The notes: a model not told the origin generated them from the letters alone. A stretch of 64,000 bases of DNA from Olleya sp. YS (GCF_029760915.1 NZ_CP121685.1:780001-844000); one strand, 5' to 3'. Positions 53,570 through 61,472 are shown, numbered from the stretch's first letter. Numbers and translations: made by a program.

Positions 53570-54934
53570 ATGCGAAAGATTTTAGTCATAGGTTCTGGAA
53601 AATCAACCTCTTATCTTATAAAATATTTATTAGATAAATCGTCTTCTGAAAACTTACATGTAAGTGTAGGAGATTTAAATGTTGAAAATGCAAAAAAATT
53701 GGTTGGCAACCATCCAAATGCTTCAGCAATCGCATTAGATGTGTTTGATAAGATCTCTAGAGAAAATGCAGTTAAAAATGCAGATATCGTTGTGTCTATG
53801 TTACCTGCTAGATTTCATATAGAAGTGGCTAAAGATTGTATTACTTATAATAAAAATATGGTTACTGCATCTTATGTTAGTAAAGAGATGCAAGCACTTA
53901 ATGACCAAGCCATATCTAAAGGATTGGTTTTTATGAATGAGATAGGTGTAGATCCAGGAATTGACCATATGAGTGCAATGCAAGTCATAGACCGTATTAG
54001 AGATAAAGGTGGTAAAATAATACTGTTTGAATCTTTTACAGGAGGTTTGGTAGCTCCTGAAAGTGATACTAATTTGTGGAATTATAAATTTACGTGGAAT
54101 CCTAGAAACGTGGTCACTGCAGGACAAGGTGGTGCAGCAAAATTCCTTCAGGAAAACACTTACAAATATATTCCATACAACCGTTTGTTTAGACGTACAG
54201 AATTTTTAGAGGTTGACCATTTTGGTCGTTTTGAAGCCTATGCTAATCGTGATTCTTTGAAATACCAAAGTGTTTACGGACTAGAAAACATCAAAACTTT
54301 ATATAGAGGAACTATGCGTCGTGTAGGGTTTTCTCGTGCTTGGCAAGTTTTTGTTGCTTTAGGGATGACTGATGATAGTTACACCATCGATGATAGCGAA
54401 AACATGAGTTACCGCGATTTTGTAAACGCTTTTTTACCTTACAGTCCAACAGATTCTGTAGAGCTAAAATTTAGACACGCCTTGAAGATAGATCAAGACG
54501 ACATTATTTGGGACAAATTTGTAGAGCTTGATATTTTTAGTAAAACTAAAATGGTCGAGCTAAAAAAAGCAACTCCAGCACAAATACTTCAAAAAATACT
54601 TATGGACAGTTGGACCTTGGATCCAGAGGATAAAGATATGATTGTTATGTATCATAAATTTGGTTATGTGTTACATGGAAAAAAACATCAAATAGATGCT
54701 ACAATGGTCACACTAGGAGAAGATCAAACCTATACAGCTATGGCTAAAACCGTAGGTTTACCAGTAGCTATGGCTACACTAGCTATTCTAAATAATCAAA
54801 TAAGAACGCCTGGTGTACAGATACCTATAACTAAAGAAGTCTACACCCCAATTTTAAAAGAATTGGAAGATTATGGAATTGTTTTCAAAGAGAAAGAAGC
54901 ACCCTATTTAGGCTACAATCCCTTAAATGTTTGA
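53570..54934 (+). CDS. Saccharopine dehydrogenase family protein (LYS9-like)
   Basis: 454 residues. The Rossmann nucleotide site is ILVIGSGKSTSYLIKYLL. Characteristic regions are NADIVVSMLPARFHIEVAKDC, GVDPGIDHMSAMQVI and the C-terminal YHKFGYVLHGKK. It matches the reductase (LYS9) side of the saccharopine pathway, acting on glutamate-semialdehyde/lysine conjugates, or a related lysine-6-dehydrogenase. An acyl-CoA dehydrogenase of glutaryl type is encoded at 28340-29518, compatible with lysine breakdown. A TACATTCG sequence upstream may be its -7 box. Confidence 0.87.
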   Translation: MRKILVIGSGKSTSYLIKYLLDKSSSENLHVSVGDLNVENAKKLVGNHPNASAIALDVFDKISRENAVKNADIVVSMLPARFHIEVAKDCITYNKNMVTASYVSKEMQALNDQAISKGLVFMNEIGVDPGIDHMSAMQVIDRIRDKGGKIILFESFTGGLVAPESDTNLWNYKFTWNPRNVVTAGQGGAAKFLQENTYKYIPYNRLFRRTEFLEVDHFGRFEAYANRDSLKYQSVYGLENIKTLYRGTMRRVGFSRAWQVFVALGMTDDSYTIDDSENMSYRDFVNAFLPYSPTDSVELKFRHALKIDQDDIIWDKFVELDIFSKTKMVELKKATPAQILQKILMDSWTLDPEDKDMIVMYHKFGYVLHGKKHQIDATMVTLGEDQTYTAMAKTVGLPVAMATLAILNNQIRTPGVQIPITKEVYTPILKELEDYGIVFKEKEAPYLGYNPLNV

Positions 54935-54983
54935 ACTGAAACCTTAAAACTAATATCAGTCTAGAATAGTTTGTTTATTTTTA

Positions 54984-55000
54984 TGTTTCAATATGAAACA
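54984..55000. promoter_or_regulatory. Palindromic site upstream of the Lrp-type gene
   Basis: TGTTTCA-ATA-TGAAACA is a perfect 7-bp inverted repeat with a three-base centre, ending three bases before the -7 box of the Lrp/AsnC gene. It covers the -33 region and is well placed for autoregulation. Assignment as an operator is inferred. Confidence 0.55.
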
Positions 55001-55003
55001 ATT

Positions 55004-55011
55004 TACCTTTG
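55004..55011 (+). promoter_or_regulatory. Candidate -7 box of the Lrp-type gene
   Basis: TACCTTTG fits TAnnTTTG. Its last three bases form the TTG that would open the reading frame at 55009. Confidence 0.5.
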
Positions 55012-55479
55012 AAAACATCAAACAACACTATAATAATTGATGGTATAGATAAAAAAATCCTTCGTGCTTTAATGCAAGATGCACGCACACCTGTTCTAGA
55101 GATTGCGAGACAAGTAGGGATTTCTGGAGCAGCTATACATCAACGCTTGCGTAAATTAGAAAAGTCTAAACTGATTGCTGGTTCTAAATTTGTTATTAAT
55201 CCAATAGTGTTAGGATATACCACTATGGCTTTTGTAGGTATTTATTTAGATAAAGCTGTTAGTAATCCTGATGCAGTCAGACAACTTAAAAAAATACCTG
55301 AAGTTTTAGAATGTCATTATACAACAGGAAACTGGAGTATTTTAATAAAAATTCTCTGTAAAGATAATGCACATTTAATGCATTTACTAAATAGCGAAAT
55401 CCAATCTATTGAAGGAGTTTCACGTACTGAAACTTTTATATCTTTAGATCAGCAGATAGATAGACAAATCAAGATATAA
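55009..55479 (+). CDS. Lrp/AsnC family transcriptional regulator
   Basis: 156 residues in the longest frame. The helix-turn-helix (KKILRALMQDARTPVLEIAR, QVGISGAAIHQRLRKLEKS) and the RAM/AsnC ligand domain (VLECHYTTGNWSILIKILCK, GVSRTETFISL) are clear. The start is uncertain: TTG at 55009 overlaps a TAnnTTTG box, and the next in-frame ATG (55072) would cut the HTH. It follows the saccharopine dehydrogenase-like gene and probably regulates itself and amino-acid metabolism in response to an amino acid. Confidence 0.88.
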   Translation: MKTSNNTIIIDGIDKKILRALMQDARTPVLEIARQVGISGAAIHQRLRKLEKSKLIAGSKFVINPIVLGYTTMAFVGIYLDKAVSNPDAVRQLKKIPEVLECHYTTGNWSILIKILCKDNAHLMHLLNSEIQSIEGVSRTETFISLDQQIDRQIKI

Positions 55480-55487
55480 TTGAAAAT

Positions 55488-55514
55488 AAAAAGCTCCTTT
55501 AGAAGGAGCTTTTT
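55488..55514 (+). terminator. Terminator after the Lrp-type gene
   Basis: A 12-bp perfect stem (AAAAAGCTCCTT / AAGGAGCTTTTT) with a three-base loop, nine bases past the stop codon. Confidence 0.9.
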
Positions 55515-55537
55515 AAGTTTTTTTGATGTGCAATTAT

Positions 55538-56512
55538 TTAATTCTTAATAATTCTAATACTCTTTTTAGTTTCATTTACTGTAACTTGGATAATGTAGGC
55601 TCCAGGTTTTAGATTAGACATGTCTACATCACTATTTAAAGTATTTGGTGAATTTTTATAAACTGTTTGTCCTAGCATATTAAATACAACTACACTAGAA
55701 ATATAATTTTTTGATTTTAAATTTAATTTATCATTTACTGGGTTTGGATAATATGTAAATAGCGTGTCATTATTAAAATCTAGTACTGTAAGTGTAGCAT
55801 CAAATACTGGTAAATCTGCAGGATATTCTGGTGCAATACCATCTGCTCCATTATCTCCAGCACCATCCTGTGTAGTCCAGTTAGAGGCTACATTAGTAAG
55901 TTGAGCAACAAAGTCATTAAAATCTGTAAATGCAGTTGGCCCACTATATACAGCGACATCTACATCGTCATCCACACCTTCAAAATTAATAATATAAGGA
56001 CCTCCTAGTAATGAGGGTGGAGTGTTTGTGGCATCAGAAGGATTATCAGTCAAAAATACAGATATTGCTGTACCTAGTGTTTGAGCAGCTGGTCCTTGAA
56101 AAACAATAATTTCCTCATTTGAAGTACCTAAACTCCAAGTACCTATTCCTTCAAAGGTTGCTACACCTACGCTAGCAGAAAGTGGAGACCCACAAGAAGC
56201 TGTTTCTGAGTGTGTTACAATATTAATATTAAGCTCTGCTAAAATAATAGAACCTGTATTATTTAACCAAACTAGGTCGCCTTCAGTTGCTGATCCTCCC
56301 CATTGATTATAATCTTCCTCTGAAAATCTTATTTCAGTACCTGGTAATAAATCTACAAAACTAACAAATGAGAACGCCTCATTACAATTAGTGACGCCTC
56401 CAGGTGCACCATCACCATAATAACCGGTAATCATGACTTCTCCTGGTAAAAGTGTTGTTTGAGCTGAGCAAAATGCTGAGATCGTAAAAAATAAAAAGTA
56501 AAGTTTTTTCAT
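55538..56512 (-). CDS. Secreted protein with T9SS sorting domain, function unknown
   Basis: 324 residues. After a signal peptide (MKKLYFLFFTISAFCSAQ) come beta-rich segments, GEVMITGYYGDGAPGGVTNC, SFVSFVDLLPGTEIRFSEEDYNQ and GDLVWLNNTGSIILAELNINI, similar to modules found in extracellular Bacteroidota proteins but not named here. A C-terminal type A sorting domain begins FTYYPNPVNDKLNLKS and ends KKSIRIIKN. It is read in the same direction as the upstream tail-collar gene, 78 bases apart, and may be exported with or beside that protein. Confidence 0.78.
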   Translation of the reverse strand: MKKLYFLFFTISAFCSAQTTLLPGEVMITGYYGDGAPGGVTNCNEAFSFVSFVDLLPGTEIRFSEEDYNQWGGSATEGDLVWLNNTGSIILAELNINIVTHSETASCGSPLSASVGVATFEGIGTWSLGTSNEEIIVFQGPAAQTLGTAISVFLTDNPSDATNTPPSLLGGPYIINFEGVDDDVDVAVYSGPTAFTDFNDFVAQLTNVASNWTTQDGAGDNGADGIAPEYPADLPVFDATLTVLDFNNDTLFTYYPNPVNDKLNLKSKNYISSVVVFNMLGQTVYKNSPNTLNSDVDMSNLKPGAYIIQVTVNETKKSIRIIKN

Positions 56513-56590
56513 AATAAAAAATTAGTTGTGAAAATCAGAGGTAGAGATAAGCTACCTCTACCTTTTGATTTGTCTTGTTGAACAATTATT

Positions 56591-57154
56591 TTAACTTCTT
56601 GAAGGGAAAATACCCTGTAGTGCAATAACATAGTTAATACCTACATAAGGTGTTCTTAAATTCATAGGTTGATTTCCTCCCTGATTTCCTGTATTACCAG
56701 AAACAGTGACTGTTCCTGTAGAACCTAAGGTTTCGTTTGCTGCTCCACTAACATAAGGTGTACCAGACGCTGCTGTTGCTAGAACATTTCCAGCTGGCTC
56801 CTCTGTTGTACCGTCATCTTCAGAACATGTCATTGTACTTACTCCTGTAAGTGAAGATCCATCATGAGCGTGTGTTGGCATCTCGTTAATTGTTATAGTA
56901 TGTTGTTCTGCTCCACCTCTTTCTCCCCAAGTGATATTAGACAATCCAGGACCTTGACCTACACTTAAAGGTACTCTACCTCTTAAATCTGGTAAGCCAA
57001 AAGTGGTTCTACCGTCTCCACCATAGGTTGTTCCTATAAGAGAAAATAAAGCTGTGTTTTGACTAATTGGTAATAATTGTCCATGACAAAAAGCCCAACC
57101 GCGTGGAGCAAAGTTTCCTCCAAATAACATAATTTGTGCAATAAATGGTTCCAT
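56591..57154 (-). CDS. Phage tail-collar domain (Mdp-type) protein
   Basis: 187 residues. The tail-collar signature is clear: MEPFIAQIMLFGGNFAPRGW, then LIGTTYGGDGRTTFGLPDLR, GRVPLSVGQGPG and the METAL-type THAH stretch NEMPTHAHDGS. These are microcystin-dependent-protein-like (MdpB) proteins, common outside phages in Bacteroidota. No signal peptide or sorting domain is present, and no other phage gene is nearby. It is divergent from the 131-residue gene; both start with a near-identical leader. Function unknown. Confidence 0.85.
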   Translation of the reverse strand: MEPFIAQIMLFGGNFAPRGWAFCHGQLLPISQNTALFSLIGTTYGGDGRTTFGLPDLRGRVPLSVGQGPGLSNITWGERGGAEQHTITINEMPTHAHDGSSLTGVSTMTCSEDDGTTEEPAGNVLATAASGTPYVSGAANETLGSTGTVTVSGNTGNQGGNQPMNLRTPYVGINYVIALQGIFPSRS

Positions 57155-57336
57155 AATTTTTTTAGTTTTTATTGATTAATAGCGACTCCAAATGTATTTT
57201 CTTTATATCTTACATATAGCAGCACATATACTGTTATTATAAACCAAGTAAAAACCCCTGATTTGTGTTAGAATGTTTTTTATGTGGATAAGTATGACTA
57301 GCTTTAGGTACTATTAATCAATAAAAACAAAAAATT
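57155..57336. promoter_or_regulatory. Divergent promoter region with duplicated 5' leader
   Basis: The leaders of both divergent genes begin CTATTAATCAATAAAAAC (leftward 57182-57165, rightward 57311-57328) and continue with an A-rich stretch ending AATTATG in both. Upstream of each lies a -7-like box: TACATTTG on the - strand (57189-57196) and TAGCTTTA on the + strand (57299-57306). The placement fits transcript 5' ends at the start of the shared sequence. Confidence 0.75.
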
Positions 57337-57732
57337 ATGAGTTCACTAACACCACTTACAAGAACTATTGAAGAAGCAAAAACATGGACAGAAAATTGGC
57401 AAAAAAACAATCCAGACTTGCCAAAAGCTTTTTTAATTCCAGCAGATGACCTTATAGCCTGCTTTAACACTATGGATATTGATGTAACTGTAGATGCAAA
57501 TGGTAAATTACATTTAAAAGTAGACCGATTTGAACCTGGAGTAAGATCTTACATTGGAATAGATGACAATGATGAAGCTCATCTTTTAATAGTAGGTACA
57601 TCAACTTCTGACGGTAAAAATTATGAAGACCATCCAGAAAATGGAGTGTTTGATTTTACTAGACCGTGTCCAAGTAATTGTGACCCTAAAAGTATTATGT
57701 TTCATAAAGAAGTACATAAATTTTCAAAATAA
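57337..57732 (+). CDS. Hypothetical protein, 131 residues
   Basis: No signal peptide or membrane helix. The sequence has an N-terminal helical part (TIEEAKTWTENWQKNNPDLP) and a beta-rich middle with VDVTVDANGKLHLKVDRFEP-like alternation around residues 48-72, then SYIGIDDNDEAHLLIVGTS. Two cysteines in RPCPSNC near the C-terminus could bind metal. I do not recognise it. It leads a rightward group with a seven-TM protein, a histidine kinase and a LuxR-type regulator, and shares its leader sequence with the divergent tail-collar gene. Confidence 0.7.
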   Translation: MSSLTPLTRTIEEAKTWTENWQKNNPDLPKAFLIPADDLIACFNTMDIDVTVDANGKLHLKVDRFEPGVRSYIGIDDNDEAHLLIVGTSTSDGKNYEDHPENGVFDFTRPCPSNCDPKSIMFHKEVHKFSK

Positions 57733-57736
57733 ATGA

Positions 57737-58378
57737 ATGAGTTATTTAGATGACATTTTTCAATACATAGGGTTATTTCTAATACTTTTAAATGCAATAT
57801 TATATACAAAGAGTTACATTACTAATAAAAGACATGTAACTCTTTTGTTTATTACTTTATATTTATGTTTTTCTGCTTTAATAATGATTACTGTAGAAAT
57901 AATAGCAAACTACAGAGGTAATAATCTTTTTTTGTCACATATTTATTTTGTGTCGCAATTTGTATTCCTGTCATTTTTTTATAAAACTCTTTTTAATTAC
58001 AGTCAAGGTAAAATAATTGTTTTAACTCTAATTATTGTTCTTTCAATTTTAACCTTTCAATATATTAGAAAGCCTTATTTAATTAATCAATTTAATTTAT
58101 TTGAAATTTTTATTACATCATTTCCAATAATTATATATTCAATAGTACACATGTATAATTCATTAAATAAAAAAGGTAATTTTATGCTTATTAATTCTGG
58201 AGTATTAATTTACATAACAATTAGTACTCTTATATTTATTTTAGGAAATTATCTTTCTGAGTATAGAAGTGATGCCATAACTAAAATATGGATGATAAAT
58301 AAGTTACTGTACATTGTGTATTTAATATTAATTTTAGCAGAATGGAAAAAAATGAATTTGCTACTCAAGAACAAATAA
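57737..58378 (+). CDS. Seven-helix membrane protein, unknown
   Basis: 213 residues with seven predicted hydrophobic helices: about 8-29, 34-58, 66-88, 95-113, 121-142, 149-173 and 180-204. The C-terminal tail is short and basic. No family recognised. Its last 37 bases overlap the start of the histidine kinase in another frame, so the two proteins are synthesised together. The topology suggests a membrane sensor partner for the kinase, which itself has just one membrane helix. Confidence 0.75.
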   Translation: MSYLDDIFQYIGLFLILLNAILYTKSYITNKRHVTLLFITLYLCFSALIMITVEIIANYRGNNLFLSHIYFVSQFVFLSFFYKTLFNYSQGKIIVLTLIIVLSILTFQYIRKPYLINQFNLFEIFITSFPIIIYSIVHMYNSLNKKGNFMLINSGVLIYITISTLIFILGNYLSEYRSDAITKIWMINKLLYIVYLILILAEWKKMNLLLKNK

Positions 58379-59148
58379 TTGGAGCATTAGTGTATAGTAT
58401 TATTTTTTTAGTACTTGTAACACTTGGGCTAATTTTATTTTTTTACTACTCTAGAAAAAAAATCATAGAAAAAGAGGTAGAAAAAGTTAACATAAAACTA
58501 GACCTTCAAAAAAAAATATTACAGACCACTATAAAGGTTCAAGAAAAAGAACGAAACAGAATTGCGCAAGATTTACATGATGCCATAAGCTCTAAATTAA
58601 ATGTTATAAGTTTAACCACACATGTGTTATTAGATGATGAAACTATTAAGGGAAAGCAGAAAGAATCTTTAAACCACATATTGGATATCACAACAAGAAC
58701 ACTTGAAAGCTCAAGAAAAATAGCACACGAGCTAATGCCTCCTATTCTAGATAAGTTTGGTTTAAAAGTCGCATTAGAAGAACTTTTTGACGAGTTTACG
58801 TCCAATACGTCAATTAAAATAAAATATAATATAGATGAATTAGACGATGTAGAAAAAAGTAACGAGCTACATATTTTTAGGATTGCACAAGAACTTATAA
58901 ATAATTCTCTAACACACGGAAAAGCAAATCTATTAGAAATGAAGTTAGTTAAAGAAAAAGAAGGTTTTAAACTGGTTTATAAAGATAACGGAAAAGGATT
59001 TGACGTTAATAAAACGAGTAAAAAATCTGGAATTGGATTACAAAATATTAAGAGTAGAGTTTCTATTTTAAATGGTCAACTGTCTATTGAAAGTTCAAAA
59101 AATAAAGGAAGTCGCTTCATTATAAATTGTTATAATTATGGATCATGA
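58342..59148 (+). CDS. Histidine kinase, HisKA_3 type, single membrane helix
   Basis: 268 residues. A single helix near the N-terminus (LVYSIIFLVLVTLGLILFFYY) anchors it. Following a coiled coil, HisKA_3 has RIAQDLHDAISSKLNVISLT (His in DLHDA) and the ATPase domain has RIAQELINNSLTHGKA (N box), YKDNGKGFD and GIGLQNIKSRVS. No sensory domain is present, suggesting that the upstream seven-TM protein detects the signal. It overlaps that gene by 37 bases and the following regulator gene by 11 bases. Confidence 0.88.
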   Translation: MEKNEFATQEQIIGALVYSIIFLVLVTLGLILFFYYSRKKIIEKEVEKVNIKLDLQKKILQTTIKVQEKERNRIAQDLHDAISSKLNVISLTTHVLLDDETIKGKQKESLNHILDITTRTLESSRKIAHELMPPILDKFGLKVALEELFDEFTSNTSIKIKYNIDELDDVEKSNELHIFRIAQELINNSLTHGKANLLEMKLVKEKEGFKLVYKDNGKGFDVNKTSKKSGIGLQNIKSRVSILNGQLSIESSKNKGSRFIINCYNYGS

Positions 59149-59818
59149 AATTACACTAGCCTTAGCAGATGATGAGTTATTGTTTAGACAAGGACTAATC
59201 TCTATACTTAGTCAAGAAAAATCTATTACTGTTTTTTTTGATGCAGAAGATGGAAATGATTTGATGCAAAAACTAAGAACCGCACAACAATTACCAGAAA
59301 TTGTTATAACAGATTTGAAGATGCCTGGTCTTAATGGTGTGGAAACTACCAAACTTATAAGGAAAGAATTTCCTGATATTAAGATTATTGCACTAACTAG
59401 CTACTTCAGCAAACCATTTATTGTTAACATGATATCAATTGGAGCAGTCGCCTATTTGGCTAAAAATAGTACTCCAAAGTTAATGCTTACCACTATTAAA
59501 GAAGTTGCTGAAAAAGGATTTTATTATGATGATCAAGTTCTAAAATTTATACATGAAGGATTACTTAATCCAAATGATAAAATGGTAAAGTCAAATTTTG
59601 ATACTACCTATTTTACAAAACGCGAAAAAGAAGTATTACATCTAATTTGTAAACAACTAACTACGTCTGAAATTGCCGAGAAACTATTTATAAGCCCAAG
59701 AACAGTCGAAGGACATCGTAACAATTTATTACTTAAAACTGAATCTAAAAATGTAGCTGGTTTAGTAATTTATGGTCTCAAGAATAAGCTTGTGTCATTA
59801 GATAGTGATACGTTTTAA
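59138..59818 (+). CDS. LuxR/NarL-type response regulator
   Basis: 226 residues. Receiver domain: LALADDELLFRQG, phospho-Asp in IVITDLKMPGLNG, Thr in IALTSYFS and Lys in AYLAKNSTP. The LuxR HTH reads FTKREKEVLHLICKQLTTSEI and FISPRTVEGHRNNLLLKTESK, close to the classical consensus. It is coupled to the kinase gene by an 11-base overlap and ends with a terminator four bases after the stop. Target unknown; the shared leaders upstream are possible targets. Confidence 0.92.
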   Translation: MDHEITLALADDELLFRQGLISILSQEKSITVFFDAEDGNDLMQKLRTAQQLPEIVITDLKMPGLNGVETTKLIRKEFPDIKIIALTSYFSKPFIVNMISIGAVAYLAKNSTPKLMLTTIKEVAEKGFYYDDQVLKFIHEGLLNPNDKMVKSNFDTTYFTKREKEVLHLICKQLTTSEIAEKLFISPRTVEGHRNNLLLKTESKNVAGLVIYGLKNKLVSLDSDTF

Positions 59819-59822
59819 AACT

Positions 59823-59852
59823 AAAAAGGCTCTAATTAATTAGAGCCTTTTT
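59823..59852. terminator. Terminator after the LuxR-type regulator gene
   Basis: A fully palindromic 30-base element: AAAAAGGCTCTAATT and its complement AATTAGAGCCTTTTT. It serves both convergent directions. Confidence 0.9.
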
Positions 59853-59872
59853 AATATTTTGTTTTAATTAAG

Positions 59873-60598
59873 TTAATCTCTAGACATAAATATTCTAAGA
59901 ATATACCAAAACAATAACATTAAAGAGGCAAATAAGCCTAATGCTGCAGGTATGTAATCTTCTGTGGTATACTTTTCTTTAATTTGAGAGGTTTGATATA
60001 AAATAGAGCCTCCAGCTAACAAACACATTGCACCAGAAAACCAAAGTCCTAAATCAAAACCAAATATTACACCAGCTATAATTAACCCTAAGGCTATAAA
60101 AAAACCAATAGTTAATCCTGCTTTTAAAAACGAAAAATCTTTATTTGTCAGCATGACAACTGCTGTTAAACCTGTAAATAAAGCTAAGGTTACCAATGCT
60201 GCTTGTTGTAGGATTTCTGCTCCAGAGTCCATGTAATAAGCTGCAATAAAAATCATAGGCACAAAAATGATGGCTTGTGCTAAAATGTAAAGACCAAATG
60301 CAAGGTATTGTTTACTCTTATCTGCTGTTTTCATAGCAGTACTTTCTGCATAAGTGGTAATAAGCATAAATCCGCCTAAAAGTAATAGCCATTTATAACC
60401 CTCTGTCATAGATAACATAAATTCTACAATGGATTGACTTTGAAGTAATAGGTATTCAAAAATGATAAATACTAATACACCTCCAGCAACATGTCCGTAA
60501 GTTTTTTTATAAAACGCAGTTCTATCTGCTTCAGATGCTGCTCTAACTAAAGTGTTACCTTCAAAGTTTTCAAAGGAGTTTTCTAAATTGTTTTCCAT
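59873..60598 (-). CDS. Bax inhibitor-1/YccA family membrane protein
   Basis: 241 residues with seven hydrophobic helices after a polar start (RAASEADRTAFYKKTYGHVA). The internal pattern of BI-1 (FVPMIFIAAYYM, FTGLTAVVMLTNKDFSFLKA, TTEDYIPAALGLFASLMLLFWYILRIF) is classical. Members act as pH-dependent calcium leak channels or modulators of FtsH-type proteases. It has a TACATTTG -7 box upstream and lies next to the YugP-type metallopeptidase gene, separated by a terminator. Confidence 0.9.
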   Translation of the reverse strand: MENNLENSFENFEGNTLVRAASEADRTAFYKKTYGHVAGGVLVFIIFEYLLLQSQSIVEFMLSMTEGYKWLLLLGGFMLITTYAESTAMKTADKSKQYLAFGLYILAQAIIFVPMIFIAAYYMDSGAEILQQAALVTLALFTGLTAVVMLTNKDFSFLKAGLTIGFFIALGLIIAGVIFGFDLGLWFSGAMCLLAGGSILYQTSQIKEKYTTEDYIPAALGLFASLMLLFWYILRIFMSRD

Positions 60599-60625
60599 AA
60601 ATTATTGATTGTTTTGTTGGTTACT

Positions 60626-60633
60626 CAAATGTA
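60626..60633 (-). promoter_or_regulatory. Promoter -7 box of the Bax inhibitor-1 gene
   Basis: TACATTTG on the - strand fits TAnnTTTG, 28 bases before the ATG. Confidence 0.6.
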
Positions 60634-60640
60634 AAAAAAG

Positions 60641-60667
60641 AAACCGAACTTTAATTAAGTTCGGTTT
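60641..60667 (-). terminator. Terminator after the YugP-type gene
   Basis: AAACCGAACTT / AAGTTCGGTTT, 11 bp, with a five-base loop and a T-rich tract on the - strand, 12 bases beyond the stop codon. Confidence 0.85.
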
Positions 60668-60678
60668 TAAATTATTTT

Positions 60679-61389
60679 TTAATCTCGACTTCCTAAAATT
60701 TGCACTGCCCAATAGAGCAAAGATGCTAAAGCACCAATTGCTGCTACTAGATAGGTCCTAGCTGCCCATTTAAGTGCATCTTCAGATCCTTTATATTCTT
60801 CTGGTGTCACCATATTTTTAGCTTTAAGCCAAGCTAAGGCTCTGTTACTAGCATCATATTCTACTGGTAAGGTAATAAAGCTAAATAAAGTTGCAGCTCC
60901 CATCATAATTAATCCAGCTATGGCAACGTAAAACCCTTTTCCTCCTAATGCATTTGATGCCATTAAAGCTATACCTCCAATAATAACCCATTGTGACATA
61001 TTAGAAGTAACTTGTACAACTGGTACTAATTTAGATCGCATAGTTAACCATTGATAAGCAGTTGCGTGTTGAACTGCGTGTCCAACCTCATGTGCTGCTA
61101 CTGCAGCAGCAGCTGCATTATCTTGGTTATAAACTACTTCGCTTAAATTAACAGTCTTGTCTACTGGATTGTAATGATCTGTTAATTGTCCTTTTACTGA
61201 AATGACTTTAACATCTCTAATACCATTGTCAGCTAGCATTTTTTCTGCTATTTCTGCTCCAGTCATACCATTGCGTAATTTGACTTTAGAGTAATGTGCA
61301 AATTTTCGTTTTAATTGCCCACTTACTAAACTACTTACTAGCGCTATTGCACCAATAAGTATATAATAACCCATATATCCTGTAAACAT
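60679..61389 (-). CDS. YugP-type zinc metallopeptidase (membrane)
   Basis: 236 residues. An N-terminal helix is followed by a lumen-like part, the zinc-binding AAHEVGHAVQHAT (HExxH) and then three hydrophobic segments (QWVIIGGIALMASNAL, FYVAIAGLIMMGAATLFSFI, and a C-terminal one). The order NGMTGAEIAEKML, HEVGH, LPVEYDASNRALAWLK is typical of the YugP/neutral zinc metallopeptidase family. Substrates unknown. Three T9SS proteins in the window and an envelope-rich context suggest membrane protein quality control, which is only a guess. Confidence 0.9.
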   Translation of the reverse strand: MFTGYMGYYILIGAIALVSSLVSGQLKRKFAHYSKVKLRNGMTGAEIAEKMLADNGIRDVKVISVKGQLTDHYNPVDKTVNLSEVVYNQDNAAAAAVAAHEVGHAVQHATAYQWLTMRSKLVPVVQVTSNMSQWVIIGGIALMASNALGGKGFYVAIAGLIMMGAATLFSFITLPVEYDASNRALAWLKAKNMVTPEEYKGSEDALKWAARTYLVAAIGALASLLYWAVQILGSRD

Positions 61390-61472
61390 ATCTTTTTTAA
61401 GTTTTAAAGTTTGAGATATAAATATAGCAAAAAGTAAGCCAATTTGGTGTTAAGAAAATTTGTCAGTCGGAA

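Noticed and set aside
56591-57154. Prophage or phage-tail-like particle suggested by the tail-collar domain
   Set aside because: No other tail, capsid, lysis or integrase genes occur within the window; isolated Mdp-type proteins are common in Bacteroidota.
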